This document shows positions 38,665 through 50,927 of a stretch of 64,000 bases of DNA, one piece after another. The stretch covers positions 102,898 to 166,897 of the forward strand of contig JAXMGQ010000003.1 in the NCBI GenBank assembly GCA_046347195.1, written 5' to 3'. The position numbers were made by a program, and so were the translations under genes. This DNA comes from TMP-86 sp046347195. GTDB taxonomy: Bacteria; Pseudomonadota; Gammaproteobacteria; Steroidobacterales; Steroidobacteraceae. Every line of letters begins with the position of its first letter. Position 1 is the stretch's first letter. The notes beneath the pieces are model-generated. The model saw only the letters and a program-made list of their open reading frames with translations, did not search any database and was not told the DNA's origin.

Positions 38665-39587
38665 GAGTGCAGCCTCACGCGCGGATCGAGCCACACGTAC
38701 AGCACGTCGACCAGCAGCCCCATGAGGATCAGCAGCGTCGAGTAGACGACGACCATGCCGAGCACCAGCGTGTAGTCGCGGTTCAACGCACCCTGCACGA
38801 GGTAACGCCCGATGCCGGGCAACCCCGAGACCGACTCGACCACGAGCGAGCCGGTCATGATGGCGGCCACCGCCGGCGCGAGGTACCCGGCCACGGGGAT
38901 CAGCGCCGGCGGCAGCGCATGACGCCAGATCACGGCGGACTCCGGCAAGCCCTTGGCGCGTGCCGTCCGGATGTAGGGACTGGCGAGCACCTCGATGAGG
39001 CTCGCGCGCATCAGCCGCGAGATGACCGCCATCGGCGGCAACGCCAGCGCAATCACCGGCAGCACGTAGTAGCGCGGTTCACCCGGCTCCCAGCCCGCCA
39101 CCGGCAGCCAGCGCAGGTGCACGCCGAACACCAGGGCGAGAAAGGGCAGCAGCACGAAGGTGGGCACCGTGATGCCGAGCACCGCGGCGGTCATCGCCAG
39201 GCGGTCCGCGGCGCGCCGGGGGCTCAGCGCGGCCCGCGTGCCCAGCCCTACGCCGGCGATCAGCGCCAGCGCCATGGCAGCCCCGCCCAGTGATGCGCTC
39301 ACCGGCAATCCCTGGGCGATCAGCTCGGTGACGCTGAAATCCTTGTACTTGAAGGAGGGTCCGAAGTCCCCGTGCATCACCGATTTCAGGTAACGCCCGT
39401 ATTGCACCCACAGCGGCTGGTCGAGTCCGTAGGCCGCATCGAGGTTGTGACGGATCTCCGGTGGCAGGGCCTGCTCTTCGTCGAAGGGCCCGCCGGGAGC
39501 GCTGCGGATCAGGAAGAACGCCAGGGTGAGGATCGCAAACAGCGTCGGCAACGCCCAGGCCAGCCGCGAGGCGACATACCGGATCAT
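38661..39587 (-). CDS. OppB/DppB-like peptide ABC transporter permease
   Basis: 308-residue permease with about six helices. MIRYVASRLAWALPTLFAILTLAFFLIR is the canonical first segment. APGGPFDEEQALPPEI is characteristic of OppB, and ARAKGLPESAVIWRHALPPALIPV is the EAA loop. The ATG at 39587 is preferred over an upstream ATG at 39608. It is the first gene of a run that continues through oppC, oppD, oppF, the aminotransferase and the addB/addA-like genes. No periplasmic binding-protein gene (oppA) is nearby. Confidence 0.94.
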   Translation of the reverse strand: MIRYVASRLAWALPTLFAILTLAFFLIRSAPGGPFDEEQALPPEIRHNLDAAYGLDQPLWVQYGRYLKSVMHGDFGPSFKYKDFSVTELIAQGLPVSASLGGAAMALALIAGVGLGTRAALSPRRAADRLAMTAAVLGITVPTFVLLPFLALVFGVHLRWLPVAGWEPGEPRYYVLPVIALALPPMAVISRLMRASLIEVLASPYIRTARAKGLPESAVIWRHALPPALIPVAGYLAPAVAAIMTGSLVVESVSGLPGIGRYLVQGALNRDYTLVLGMVVVYSTLLILMGLLVDVLYVWLDPRVRLHS

Positions 39588-39679
39588 GGGCCCGCAGTGT
39601 GCCAGCAATCCGCTGCCGCGGGCTGTATAATGTTCGGATGGATTCGCACCGGCGGATCCGAAGCGCCAATCGAGGTCCC

Positions 39680-40474
39680 ATGGAGTCCACCCGCCCCATC
39701 CGTGCGCTGACGCGCGGTCTAGATGCCCTTACGGTGCTGAACCTGCGCAATGGCGCCACCGTCTCGGAAGTCGCCCAGGAGATCCGCCTGCCGCGGACCA
39801 CCGTGTACCGCATCCTCGAGACCCTGTGTGAATCCGGCTTCGCCTTCCGCGACGATGCGGATGACCGCTACCGGCTGTCGGAATCGGTTCGCGGCCTGTC
39901 CGACGGATTCGTCGATGAGGACTGGGTTCGGGAGGCCGCCGTGCCGCTCATGCAGGAGCTTTGCCGGGAGACCGTCTGGCCGGTGGCCCTGTCCACGCTG
40001 TCCGGCACCAACATGATGATCCGGGCCACGACCGACCACCTGAGCCCCCTCACCATGGAGCGCTACTCGCCGGGATACCGCTATCCCCTGCTCACCTCGG
40101 CCGGCGGCCGCCTGCACCTGGCCTACTGCCCGGATGCCGAACGCACCGAGTTGCTGGCGACACTGGCCGCCTCCAACAAGCCGGAAGCCAAGCTTGCCCG
40201 CAGTCCCGCAGACGTGGAGCGCATCCTCGCCGAGGTCCGCTCGCAAGGGTATTCCACGGCGGCCACCTCGCGCCGCATTTCCGATGACCTCAGCATCGCC
40301 GTGCCGGTGATGACGGAGGGCCACCTCATCGCGGCCCTGTCGGTGCGCGTGGCGGCCCTCGCCATGCCGGCCAAGCAGGCCGTGGACCGCTTCCTGCCCC
40401 GGCTGCGCGATTGCGCCGCGCGCATCAGCGCCCGCATGACCGAGCGCCGTCAGGCCGCGCCGCTCGGCGCGTAA
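39680..40474 (+). CDS. IclR-family transcriptional regulator, MhpR-like
   Basis: 264 residues. An N-terminal winged helix (ALTRGLDALTVLNLRNGATVSEVAQEIRLPRTTVYRILETLCESGF) is followed by an IclR ligand domain (YPLLTSAGGRLHLAYCPDAERTELL and SIAVPVMTEGHLIAALSVR). Several segments (VRGLSDGF..EDWV, ETVWPVALSTL, RATTDHLSPLTMERYSPGYRYPLL) closely resemble MhpR, activator of aromatic-acid catabolism in E. coli. The ATG at 39680 has GAGG upstream. No mhp catabolic genes are nearby; it precedes etfBA on the same strand. Confidence 0.88.
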   Translation: MESTRPIRALTRGLDALTVLNLRNGATVSEVAQEIRLPRTTVYRILETLCESGFAFRDDADDRYRLSESVRGLSDGFVDEDWVREAAVPLMQELCRETVWPVALSTLSGTNMMIRATTDHLSPLTMERYSPGYRYPLLTSAGGRLHLAYCPDAERTELLATLAASNKPEAKLARSPADVERILAEVRSQGYSTAATSRRISDDLSIAVPVMTEGHLIAALSVRVAALAMPAKQAVDRFLPRLRDCAARISARMTERRQAAPLGA

Positions 40475-40509
40475 GGTTTACAAGAGCAAAGTCGAAGCTG
40501 GAGCTGTTG

Positions 40510-41259
40510 ATGAAGAAGATCATGGTGTGTGTCAAGCGCGTCGTGGACTACAACGTGCGCGTGCGCGTGAAGCCCGACGGATCGGGGGTGATGCTCGATG
40601 GCGTGAAGATGAGCATCAATCCCTTCGATGAGATCGCGCTGGAGGAAGCCCTGCGCATCAAGGAACGCGGCACCAATGCCGAGGTGCTGGCGGTCAGCAT
40701 CGGCATCGCCGACACGCAGCAGCAGCTGCGCACGGCACTGGCCATGGGCGCCGACCGTGCCATCCTGGTGCAGACCGATACCGCGGTCGAGCCGCTGGCC
40801 GCAGCGCAGGCGTTCCTCGCGCTGGCGAAGAAGGAGAATCCGGATCTCGTCATCCTCGGCAAGCAGGCCATCGACGATGATGCCAACCAGTGCGGCCAGA
40901 TGCTGGCGGCGCTGTGGGATCGCCCGCAGGCCACCTTCGCCTCGAAGGTCGAGCTGGATGGCGCCAAGGCGCGCGTGACGCGCGAGGTGGATGCGGGCCT
41001 CGAGACCATCGAGGTCGACCTGCCGGCGGTGCTCACCGCCGACCTGCGCCTGAACGAGCCGCGCTACGTGAAACTGCCGGACATCATGAAGGCGAAGAAG
41101 AAGCCTCTGGATGTCACCTCGCTCGCCGATCTCGGCGTCACCGCCGCACCGATGCTCAAGCTCGTCAAGACCGAGCCGCCGGCGCAGCGGCAGAAGGGCA
41201 TCATCGTCAAAGACGTGGCCGAACTGGTCGACGTCCTCAAGAAGAAAGGGTTGGTCTAA
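40510..41259 (+). CDS. etfB: Electron transfer flavoprotein beta subunit
   Basis: 249 residues. It begins MKKIMVCVKRVVDYNVRVRVKPDGSG; the AMP-binding region GADRAILVQTD, and NPDLVILGKQAIDDDANQCGQM, are typical. EtfB with EtfA accepts electrons from acyl-CoA dehydrogenases and passes them to ETF-ubiquinone oxidoreductase. Its stop overlaps etfA (TAATG). It is 36 bases after the IclR gene. The beta-oxidation enzyme at 10.4 kb would share this electron sink. Confidence 0.97.
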   Translation: MKKIMVCVKRVVDYNVRVRVKPDGSGVMLDGVKMSINPFDEIALEEALRIKERGTNAEVLAVSIGIADTQQQLRTALAMGADRAILVQTDTAVEPLAAAQAFLALAKKENPDLVILGKQAIDDDANQCGQMLAALWDRPQATFASKVELDGAKARVTREVDAGLETIEVDLPAVLTADLRLNEPRYVKLPDIMKAKKKPLDVTSLADLGVTAAPMLKLVKTEPPAQRQKGIIVKDVAELVDVLKKKGLV

Positions 41260-42203
41260 TGTCCAAGGTCCTCATCATCGGCGAACATGACGCCGGCAAG
41301 CTGAACCCCGCCGTGGCCAAGTGCGTCACCTGCGCCAGCGCCATTCCGGGCAGCGAGATCACCGTGGCCCTGCTCGGCGCGGATACCGCCGCGGCCGCCG
41401 CCCAGGCAGCCGCCATCCAGGGCGTGAAGCACGTGGTCCGCGTGGACCGGGCCGAGAATGCGCACGCACTCGCGGCCGTGTTCGCACCGCAAGTCGCCGC
41501 CCTGGCCGCCGATTACACCCACGTGTTCGGACCCTCGACGAGCTTCGGCAAGGATCTCACGCCGCGCGTCGCGGCCTTGCTGGGAGTGGCGCAGATCAGC
41601 GACCTCATGGCCGTGGAGTCCGCCAGCCGCTTCCGCCGGCCCATCTATGCCGGCAATGCCATCGTCACCGTGGAGACCGATCCGGCCCGCAAGGTCGTCG
41701 CCACCGTGCGCGTCGCCTCCTTCGAGGCCGCAGGGAGCGGCGGCAGCGCCGCCATCGAGTCGAAGAGCCTGTCGGTCACCCTGCCCTCGCACACGCGTTT
41801 CGTGGGCACCAAGACCGGCTCCACCGACCGGCCGGACCTGCAGACCGCGGCCAAGGTGGTCTCGGGCGGGCGGGCGCTGGCCAGCGCCGACAACTTCAAG
41901 ATCCTCTACAGCCTCGCCGACAAGCTCGGAGCCGCCACCGGGGCCTCGCGCGCCGCGGTGGATGCGGGTTACGCGCCGAACGAGATGCAGGTGGGCCAGA
42001 CTGGCAAGATCATCTCGCCGGAACTGTACATCGCGGTGGGCATCTCCGGGGCGATCCAGCACCTGACCGGCATCAAGGATGCACGCACCATCGTCGCCAT
42101 CAACAAGGACCCGGAAGCGCCCATCTTCGAGGTGGCGGATGTGGGCCTGGTGGCGGATCTGTTCCAGGTGGTGCCGGAAATGGAGAAGCTGATCTCCGGC
42201 TAG
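41259..42203 (+). CDS. etfA: Electron transfer flavoprotein alpha subunit
   Basis: 314 residues, the FAD-binding partner of EtfB. The FAD-binding C-terminal domain carries GQTGKIISPELYIAVGISGAIQHLTGIKDARTIVAINKDPEAPIFEVADVGLVADLFQVVPE, the family hallmark. The ATG overlaps the etfB stop by one base, so the two subunits are coupled. Length is typical. Confidence 0.97.
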   Translation: MSKVLIIGEHDAGKLNPAVAKCVTCASAIPGSEITVALLGADTAAAAAQAAAIQGVKHVVRVDRAENAHALAAVFAPQVAALAADYTHVFGPSTSFGKDLTPRVAALLGVAQISDLMAVESASRFRRPIYAGNAIVTVETDPARKVVATVRVASFEAAGSGGSAAIESKSLSVTLPSHTRFVGTKTGSTDRPDLQTAAKVVSGGRALASADNFKILYSLADKLGAATGASRAAVDAGYAPNEMQVGQTGKIISPELYIAVGISGAIQHLTGIKDARTIVAINKDPEAPIFEVADVGLVADLFQVVPEMEKLISG

Positions 42204-42291
42204 GCGCCCCCGGCTGAAGGCCCCGTGGGCCGGCCTACGCGCGTCGGGTCGCCGCGCCCAGGTATTCGCAAGCCATCGTCCTACAGCTGGT

Positions 42292-42762
42292 TCAGGACGT
42301 AATCGGCGGCGGAGACCTTGAACTCCCCGGCCCCTCGATGTTGACGTTCTTCGCGACCCCGTCCTTCACGATGATCGCGAATCGCTGCCCCCGGGTACCC
42401 ATGCCCCAGGCGCTGGCATCGAGCGAAAGACCCAGCGCCTTCGCATAATCGCCATTGCCGTCGGCCAGCATCAGCACCTTGTCGCCCACGTTGCTGTGCT
42501 TGCCCCAGGCGTTCATCACGAACACATCGTTCACCGCCATGCAGGCAATGGTGTCCACGCCCTTGGCCTTGATCTTCCCGGCCTGCTCGACGAAGCCCGG
42601 CAGGTGCTTCGCATCGCAGGTGGGCGTGAAGGCGCCGGGCACCGAGAACAGCACCACGGTCTTGCCCTTGAACAGATCGTCGGTGGAGAGCTTCTGAGGG
42701 CCGTCCTTGGTCATCTGCGTCAACGTCCCCGAGGGCATCTTGTCGCCGGCCTTGATGGTCAT
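42292..42762 (-). CDS. Peroxiredoxin (Prx5-type), C-terminus frame-shifted as written
   Basis: Thiol peroxidase of the Prx5/AhpE-like group, about 160 residues. The peroxidatic Cys is in SVPGAFTPTCDAKHLPGF (P-x3-T-x2-C), and GTRGQRFAIIVKDGVAKNVNIEG matches the family end region. As written, the last residues become PGSSRSPPPITS. Restoring one base in the C-run at 42325-42334 gives PGEFKVSAADYVLNQL with a TAG at 42281, the normal C-terminus. It is a single-gene unit convergent with etfA. Confidence 0.88.
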   Translation of the reverse strand: MTIKAGDKMPSGTLTQMTKDGPQKLSTDDLFKGKTVVLFSVPGAFTPTCDAKHLPGFVEQAGKIKAKGVDTIACMAVNDVFVMNAWGKHSNVGDKVLMLADGNGDYAKALGLSLDASAWGMGTRGQRFAIIVKDGVAKNVNIEGPGSSRSPPPITS

Positions 42763-42846
42763 CGCAATCTCCAGTCAGGAATGAAACTCATTGGCATGCA
42801 TTATACGGGACCTGGCGCCGCAGGTCCCATGGCCGAAGGGGTACCT

Positions 42847-42874
42847 AAAAAAAAGGCGGCCTGGAAAGGCCGCC
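42847..42874 (-). terminator. Rho-independent terminator of the Ton-TPR operon
   Basis: GGCGGCC (42855-42861) pairs with GGCCGCC (42868-42874) around TGGAAA. Eight As at 42847-42854 become a U-tract on the minus strand, so it would terminate the minus-strand transcript just after the TPR gene. This is the clearest intrinsic terminator in the window. Confidence 0.85.
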
Positions 42875-42902
42875 TCGATGATCGATAGGATGAGACTGAC
42901 GG

Positions 42903-44147
42903 TCAGACCTGCCGGTCGGCGTACAGCTCCCACAGCTTCAGCACACGCGGGGACATGTTCGGCACGCTCTTCAGCTTCTCGAATGCCTTCTTCGCCTCCG
43001 GGCCGTTCTTGAGCTGAGCCTGCGAGAGCCCCAGATACACATAGGCCTCGTCCAGGTGCTTGACCTGGCCCTTTTCGATGCCCGCCTGGATGAGCTTGAC
43101 CGCGTTCTGGTAGTCGCCGACGCCGTAGTACACCTCGCCCGTCTTCACGCTGGCCTCGCCCGCCTTGTTCTTGGCGGCTTCCGCATCGAACTGCGGCAGG
43201 CCCTTGCGATCGGTATCCGCACGGCCCTTGGCCATGTTGAGCAGGCGGTTGGTGCGATCCTTCTGGTCATCCTTGATCATGTTGTTGGCGAAGGCCTTCT
43301 CGAGAACGGCCTGCGCCTCGCCCGGCAGCGCCTGGTCGAGCAGGAGCTGGGCCATCTCGACGTAGTAGTTGCCGGCGCTCATCGCATTCACGTTGTACAT
43401 GACGCGATACATCATCAGCAGGTTGCGGTCCTCTTTCTCGTCCTGGATGAGCATGCGGATGAGGTTGTTCCAGTACTCGTTCTTGTTGGTGACGCGTACC
43501 AGGTCCTCGAGGGTGGCGACGACGGCGGCGTTGTCGTTGGCGTTGGAGGCGCAGCTCAGCTTGAACTGGTAGAACTGCTCCTTCGGCGCCTCACCGGCCT
43601 TGCGCGAGGCGGAGATGGCCTTGTCCGCCCAGGTCACCGCGTTCTTGCAGTCCTTGGTCACGTAGTAGAGCTGGGCGATGACGCCCAGATCATTGTTGGT
43701 GGCTGCACCCGCATCGACCAGCTTCTTGCCGTATTCCAGGGCCTTGCTGTACTGCTGGGCGCTGGCAGCCAGCGTGAATATGGTGCGCTCGGTCTTGAGG
43801 GTTTCCTCCGGACCATACACGCCCGTGCCCAGCGCATCCTCGTACGCACCGAGGGCGCCCTTGTAGTTGCCCTGCTTGATGTAGGCGAAGCCGCGGAATT
43901 CGGCGATCTTCGACTTGTCGAAGTTGTTGATGCCGGATTTGCCGGCGGCCGCATCGCAGTTCTTCAGCGCCTCACCCCACTGGCCGGCCTGCAGCGCCTT
44001 CTGCGCCGCCGCCATTTCCTTGCCGATGACCCGGCTGATCTGCTTCTCCTTCTCCGCTGCGGTGGCGGAACCGGAGAAGGATGCAAGGGCAACCACGGCG
44101 AATGCCGACAGGGCGATCGCTCGAATTGCAGTTTTGACCTGACTCAT
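42903..44147 (-). CDS. TPR-repeat periplasmic protein of the Ton operon
   Basis: 414 residues. An N-terminal signal peptide (cut near ATA-AEKEK, residue 30) is followed by tetratricopeptide-like helical repeats: GQWGEALKNCDAAAG, GFAYIKQGNYKGALGAYEDALG, YYGVGDYQNAVKLIQAGIEKG and DEAYVYLGLSQAQLKNGPEAKKAFEKL. Such TPR proteins are often linked to tonB-exbB-exbD-exbD sets in Xanthomonadales, Vibrio and relatives. The role is presumably protein contact in energised uptake (inference). It is the last gene before a strong terminator. Confidence 0.85.
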   Translation of the reverse strand: MSQVKTAIRAIALSAFAVVALASFSGSATAAEKEKQISRVIGKEMAAAQKALQAGQWGEALKNCDAAAGKSGINNFDKSKIAEFRGFAYIKQGNYKGALGAYEDALGTGVYGPEETLKTERTIFTLAASAQQYSKALEYGKKLVDAGAATNNDLGVIAQLYYVTKDCKNAVTWADKAISASRKAGEAPKEQFYQFKLSCASNANDNAAVVATLEDLVRVTNKNEYWNNLIRMLIQDEKEDRNLLMMYRVMYNVNAMSAGNYYVEMAQLLLDQALPGEAQAVLEKAFANNMIKDDQKDRTNRLLNMAKGRADTDRKGLPQFDAEAAKNKAGEASVKTGEVYYGVGDYQNAVKLIQAGIEKGQVKHLDEAYVYLGLSQAQLKNGPEAKKAFEKLKSVPNMSPRVLKLWELYADRQV

Positions 44148-44303
44148 TCTGAAACCTCGCGTGACAAGAGCCTGAACGTATTTGAAACTCGCCGACCTGA
44201 ACCATCCCTGAACCGGCCGGTTGGCGCAGCGGCCTGCGCCGGTCGCGAACGCAACGTGGGGGCGCCAGGCGCCCCCACGTGTTCTGCTTCGATCTTCGAA
44301 CCC

Positions 44304-44717
44304 CTAGAACAAGTCGTTGTTGACGAAGCCGATCTTCTTCAGGCCGTGACTCTGCAGATCCGCCAGGGTCTGCGCGACCTTCTCGTACTTCGCGAACTTG
44401 TCCACGGTGATGTGCACTTCGGGCTGCGGATCCTTCCCGGCCTCCTGGATGATGTACCCGCGCATCGTGGCCCGGTCGACGGGATTGTGGTTCCACATCA
44501 ACGTGCCGTCGAAGTCGATGCCCACGTTGATCACCTCGGGCTGCACCGCTGGCGGGTTGGGATTGGGCGGCGGGTTGTCGATCTTGACCGCGTGGGTCAT
44601 CACGGGAATCGTGATGATGAAGATGATCAACAGCACCAGCATGATGTCGATCAGCGGCGTCATGTTGACGTCGCACATCGATTCGCCTTCGCCGGCCCCA
44701 CCTACGTTCATTGCCAT
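44304..44717 (-). CDS. exbD: Biopolymer transport protein ExbD (second copy)
   Basis: 137 residues with one N-terminal membrane helix containing the proton-relay Asp in VNMTPLIDIMLVLLIIFI, then a periplasmic domain (IDFDGTLMWNHNPVDRATMRGYI...PEVHITVDKFAKYEKVAQTLADL). This is the ExbD/TolR fold. It is the second of two non-identical ExbD copies, an arrangement as in the Xanthomonas exbD1/exbD2. The spacing is 34 bases after the first. Confidence 0.94.
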   Translation of the reverse strand: MAMNVGGAGEGESMCDVNMTPLIDIMLVLLIIFIITIPVMTHAVKIDNPPPNPNPPAVQPEVINVGIDFDGTLMWNHNPVDRATMRGYIIQEAGKDPQPEVHITVDKFAKYEKVAQTLADLQSHGLKKIGFVNNDLF

Positions 44718-44751
44718 ATCGAGAAATCTCCTGGATCAGCCGCCGCCTGGA

Positions 44752-45186
44752 TCAGCCGCCCGTATAGCCGGGACGGTCGGGCTCGGTGATGAACCCGATC
44801 TTGCGGATGCCGATGCGCTGCGCATCCACCAGCACCATGCCCACGTGCATGTATCGGGCATTGATGTCGCCGCGGATGTGTACCTCCGGCTGCGGGTCCA
44901 GCCGCGCAACACTGCGCAGTTCGTTCAGCAGCGCGGTGTTGTCGGCCAGCATGCGGCCATTCCAGTAGACATTGCCTTCCCTGTCCACGGCAATGGTGAT
45001 GTTCTCCGGCTTGGTCTGCGTGGGCACGTTGGTTGCCTTGGGCAACGTGACGTTCACCTGCTGGATGATGACCGGGACCGTGATGATGAAGATGATGAGC
45101 AACACCAACATCACGTCCACGAGGGGCGTGACGTTGATGTCGGCCATGGCCTGGCCTTCTTCCTTCCCACCAATGCTCATTGCCAT
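44752..45186 (-). CDS. exbD: Biopolymer transport protein ExbD (first copy)
   Basis: 144 residues. The helix INVTPLVDVMLVLLIIFIITV carries the conserved Asp of the proton path, followed by the periplasmic region ITIAVDREGNVYWNGRMLADNTALLNEL and EVHIRGDINARYMHVGMVLVDAQRIGIRKIGFITE. It lies 19 bases after exbB. With ExbB and TonB it converts proton flow to mechanical work for outer-membrane receptors. Confidence 0.95.
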   Translation of the reverse strand: MAMSIGGKEEGQAMADINVTPLVDVMLVLLIIFIITVPVIIQQVNVTLPKATNVPTQTKPENITIAVDREGNVYWNGRMLADNTALLNELRSVARLDPQPEVHIRGDINARYMHVGMVLVDAQRIGIRKIGFITEPDRPGYTGG

Positions 45187-45205
45187 GGGTCGCCGTCCTG
45201 TTTCG

Positions 45206-45955
45206 TTAGCGGCCGGCGGCGGGTTTGGCGGGGGCCGGACCGCCCTTGTCCATCCCCAGGCCCATCTTGGCGCCGGAGATCAGGTAGGCGTGCAGCTCAT
45301 GGGCGAAATGCGTGACGCGCTCCTGCACCACCTTGTTACGGCGCAGCAGCACGTTGTAGCCCAGCACCGCCGGCACGGCGACCGCGAGGCCGATGGCGGT
45401 CATGATGAGCGCTTCACCGACGGGACCCGCCACCTTGTCGATGGAGGCCTGGCCCGCGAGGCTGATGGCGATCAGTGCGTGGTAAATGCCCCACACCGTG
45501 CCGAACAGTCCGACGAAGGGTGCGGTGGAACCCACCGACGCCAGCACCGGCAGACCCGACTGCATGCCACCGATGATGGAATCACCGGTGCGCTCCAGCG
45601 ACTGGGTGATCCACTCGCTGGTGTCGATGGCCCCTGCCAGGCGGGCCTTGTTGGTCTCGTGGTGCTCGAAGGCGTGCTTGCCCGTCTCGGCCAGGGCGCG
45701 GAACGGGTTACCCTTTCCCTTCAGTTTGTTCAGGGCATCGGTCAGGCTACCCGAGGTCCAGAACTCCTTCTCGGCCTCGTTCGCCTGGCCACGCATTTTC
45801 TTCTGGTCGAAGAACTTGGTGATCATGATGAACCAGGTGAGCAACGACATGACCACGAGGATGACCAGCGTGCCCTTGGCCACGAAGTCACCCTGAGCCC
45901 AGAGGGCCTGAAGGCCATACGGGTTGTCTACTACGACGGGATTGTCTGCCATCAT
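45206..45955 (-). CDS. exbB: Biopolymer transport protein ExbB (MotA/TolQ family)
   Basis: 249 residues with three membrane spans (about 27-47, 135-165 and 175-200). ASVGSTAPFVGLFGTVWGIYHALIAISLAGQASIDKVAGPVGEALIMTAIGLAVAVPAVLGYN is the MotA/TolQ/ExbB signature, with the conserved proline and glycine pattern. It is the stator for ExbD and TonB. Two ATGs (45955, 45952) are in tandem. It lies 71 bases after tonB. Confidence 0.96.
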   Translation of the reverse strand: MMADNPVVVDNPYGLQALWAQGDFVAKGTLVILVVMSLLTWFIMITKFFDQKKMRGQANEAEKEFWTSGSLTDALNKLKGKGNPFRALAETGKHAFEHHETNKARLAGAIDTSEWITQSLERTGDSIIGGMQSGLPVLASVGSTAPFVGLFGTVWGIYHALIAISLAGQASIDKVAGPVGEALIMTAIGLAVAVPAVLGYNVLLRRNKVVQERVTHFAHELHAYLISGAKMGLGMDKGGPAPAKPAAGR

Positions 45956-46026
45956 GAACCGACTTCCTCTGCTATTCGAATGATTAGGAAAATTAGACTG
46001 TTACGAATAAAACTGATACGAAAAGA

Positions 46027-46662
46027 TCAATTCGACCTGAGCTTCCACGTGATGGGGAGCACGGCAACGGTCTCCACCGGCTTTCCATCATCGGTTGCTG
46101 GCAGCATGCGCTGGCCCTTCACCGCCTTGAGGCAGGCTTCATCCAGGCGCGGGAAACCCGACGTCTGCTGAATCGAGGCTTCCTCGATGATGCCGTTCGC
46201 AGCAACCTTGAGCTGCACGCGGCAGGTGCCCTCCTCGCCATTGCGCTTGGAGGCATCGGGGTAGTAATCCTCACCGATCTTCAGCGGGTGCTTCGGATCC
46301 ATGCGGATGTTGGTATGTGCGATGGCCTTGGGAGCGGCCACCGGAGGTGGCGCGGCCTGCTTGACCGAGGTGGTCGAAGTGATGGCATTCGTCGGTGCGA
46401 GGTCGGCCTGGATGTCGACCACTTCGGGCGGCGGGACGAAGGGCTTGACCTCTTCGATCTTCGGCGGCGGCGGCGGTGGCTTGTCGTCCGTCTTGGGCTT
46501 GTCGATCTGGGCGATCTCGACGGGAGGGATGATCACCTGGACGATCTTGGCGCCGAGGCCGTTGACCAGCGCGTAGCCCAGACCGATGTGGAAGATAATG
46601 ACCAGCAGGAACACGAGGCCGCGTTTGCCGGAAAATAATGATGGTTCTTCGTACCTGTACAT
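46027..46662 (-). CDS. tonB: TonB family protein
   Basis: 211 residues. The N-terminal membrane helix (GLVFLLVIIFHIGLGYALVNGL, residues about 13-34) is followed by a Pro-rich/Lys linker (PKTDDKPPPPPPKIEEVKP) that spans the periplasm, and the C-terminal TonB fold (CRVQLKVAANGIIEEASIQQTSGFPRLDEACLKAVKGQRMLPA). The ATG at 46662 gives a short cytoplasmic tail; an upstream ATG at 46704 adds 14 unconserved residues. First gene of tonB-exbB-exbD-exbD-TPR. Confidence 0.94.
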   Translation of the reverse strand: MYRYEEPSLFSGKRGLVFLLVIIFHIGLGYALVNGLGAKIVQVIIPPVEIAQIDKPKTDDKPPPPPPKIEEVKPFVPPPEVVDIQADLAPTNAITSTTSVKQAAPPPVAAPKAIAHTNIRMDPKHPLKIGEDYYPDASKRNGEEGTCRVQLKVAANGIIEEASIQQTSGFPRLDEACLKAVKGQRMLPATDDGKPVETVAVLPITWKLRSN

Positions 46663-46829
46663 AGACCGATGTGATCCCCTCAATGGCTGGGAAGCGTGCC
46701 ACATGTGCCCGCATCACTGCAAGGGTGACGAGGACTTAAAAACACCGCAATGAGTCCAAAGTATGTGCCGAACAAATCTCAAGATGTTGGTGATCGGTTC
46801 TGACGTTTATCAGCGAAACCTCGCGTGGT

Positions 46830-48530
<1,701 letters not shown>

Positions 48531-48576
48531 GCCTTTGCCCCTTCGTCTCAAAGTTTGCGGCGCCTGCACGCCCCCT

Positions 48577-49451
48577 TCAGCTTCCCGTGTCCATGATCTT
48601 GCGTTCGCGCAGCGCGATGATCACCACGCCGGCCAGCGTCACCCCGCCCCCGAGCAGCAGCCGCATCGTCAGCGGCGTGCCGAGCAGGGTGATGGAGAAG
48701 ATCACCGAGAACAGCGGCGAGAGCACGGTGAGCGGCGCGACGCTGCTCACCGGATACCGCTGGATGAGATGATAATAACCCGTATGGGCCACGAGGCTCG
48801 ACAGGAACGCCACGTACCCCACCGCGAACCATCCCACCGCCGAGGCGTGCCGCAGCGAGTCGGCCTGGCCGTGCTCCAGCCAGAGGGTCAGGATGAGCAG
48901 TGCCGGCCAGCTCGACATCGCGAACCAGGCCTGCAGCTCGATCGGCCGCACCCCCTGAACGCGCTTGATCGCGATCGTGCCCAGTGCGCCGATGAAGGCG
49001 GCGGCGATCACCAGCAGCAGCGCCACTCCCTGGCGGAACACGCGCGGATCGAATCCCATGATGAGCACGCCGGCGAACGACAGCGCGATGCCGAGCCAGC
49101 GCCGCCAGCGCACCACCTCCCCCAGCAGGGCGATCGACAGCAGCGTCGTGAACGGCAGGCCGAGCTGCGAGGCGATGGCCACCATCGCGACGTTGTCGGT
49201 GAGCGACATGCCGTAGAACAGCACGCCGAAATTCAGCGCGCCGCACAGCACGGCCGCGATCACCAGCGCCCCCATCTGCTCGCGGTGCAGGCGCAACACC
49301 GGAGCCAGCACGATGGCGAGCGAAGCGAACCGCAGGAAGGCGAAGAAGATCGGCGGGAATTCGCCCAGCCCCATCTTCACCGCGATCAGGTTGAATCCCC
49401 AGATGAGGCAGATGAAGAGGAGGAACCACAGATCCGCGGTCCGGATCGACC

Positions 49452-49455
<4 letters not shown>
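48577..49455 (-). CDS. EamA-family (DMT) transporter
   Basis: 292 residues with ten predicted membrane helices in two repeated EamA halves (DLWFLLFICLIWGFNLIAVKMGLGEFPPIFFAFLRF... and ...LLVIAAAFIGALGTIAIKRVQGV...). This is the drug/metabolite transporter family, often amino-acid or metabolite exporters; the YdcZ/YedA group is possible. It sits between the aminopeptidase gene (4-base overlap) and ilvD. Substrate not determinable. Confidence 0.9.
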
Positions 49456-50852
<1,397 letters not shown>

Positions 50853-50858
<6 letters not shown>

Positions 50859-50881
50859 GATAGTGCATTCTGTGGTGCTAT
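50853..50881 (+). promoter_or_regulatory. Candidate promoter of ilvC-leuCDB
   Basis: TTGCAT (50853-50858), a 17-base gap and TGCTAT (50876-50881) sit between the divergent aminopeptidase gene and ilvC. The -35-like box is good but the -10-like box is weak. No leader peptide or attenuator hairpin was recognised. Tentative. Confidence 0.3.
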
Positions 50882-50927
50882 GACCGGCTTCTCAAAGCCC
50901 GCTGATTTTTTTTCAGGAGTTTCGCTC

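Noticed and set aside
42204..42280. Possible bidirectional terminator between etfA and the peroxiredoxin gene
   Set aside because: Only short imperfect GC pairings and no T-run on either side.
46663..46829. Promoter and Fur-like site upstream of tonB
   Set aside because: The spacer is AT-richer, but I could not find a -35/-10 pair with good spacing or a convincing Fur palindrome.
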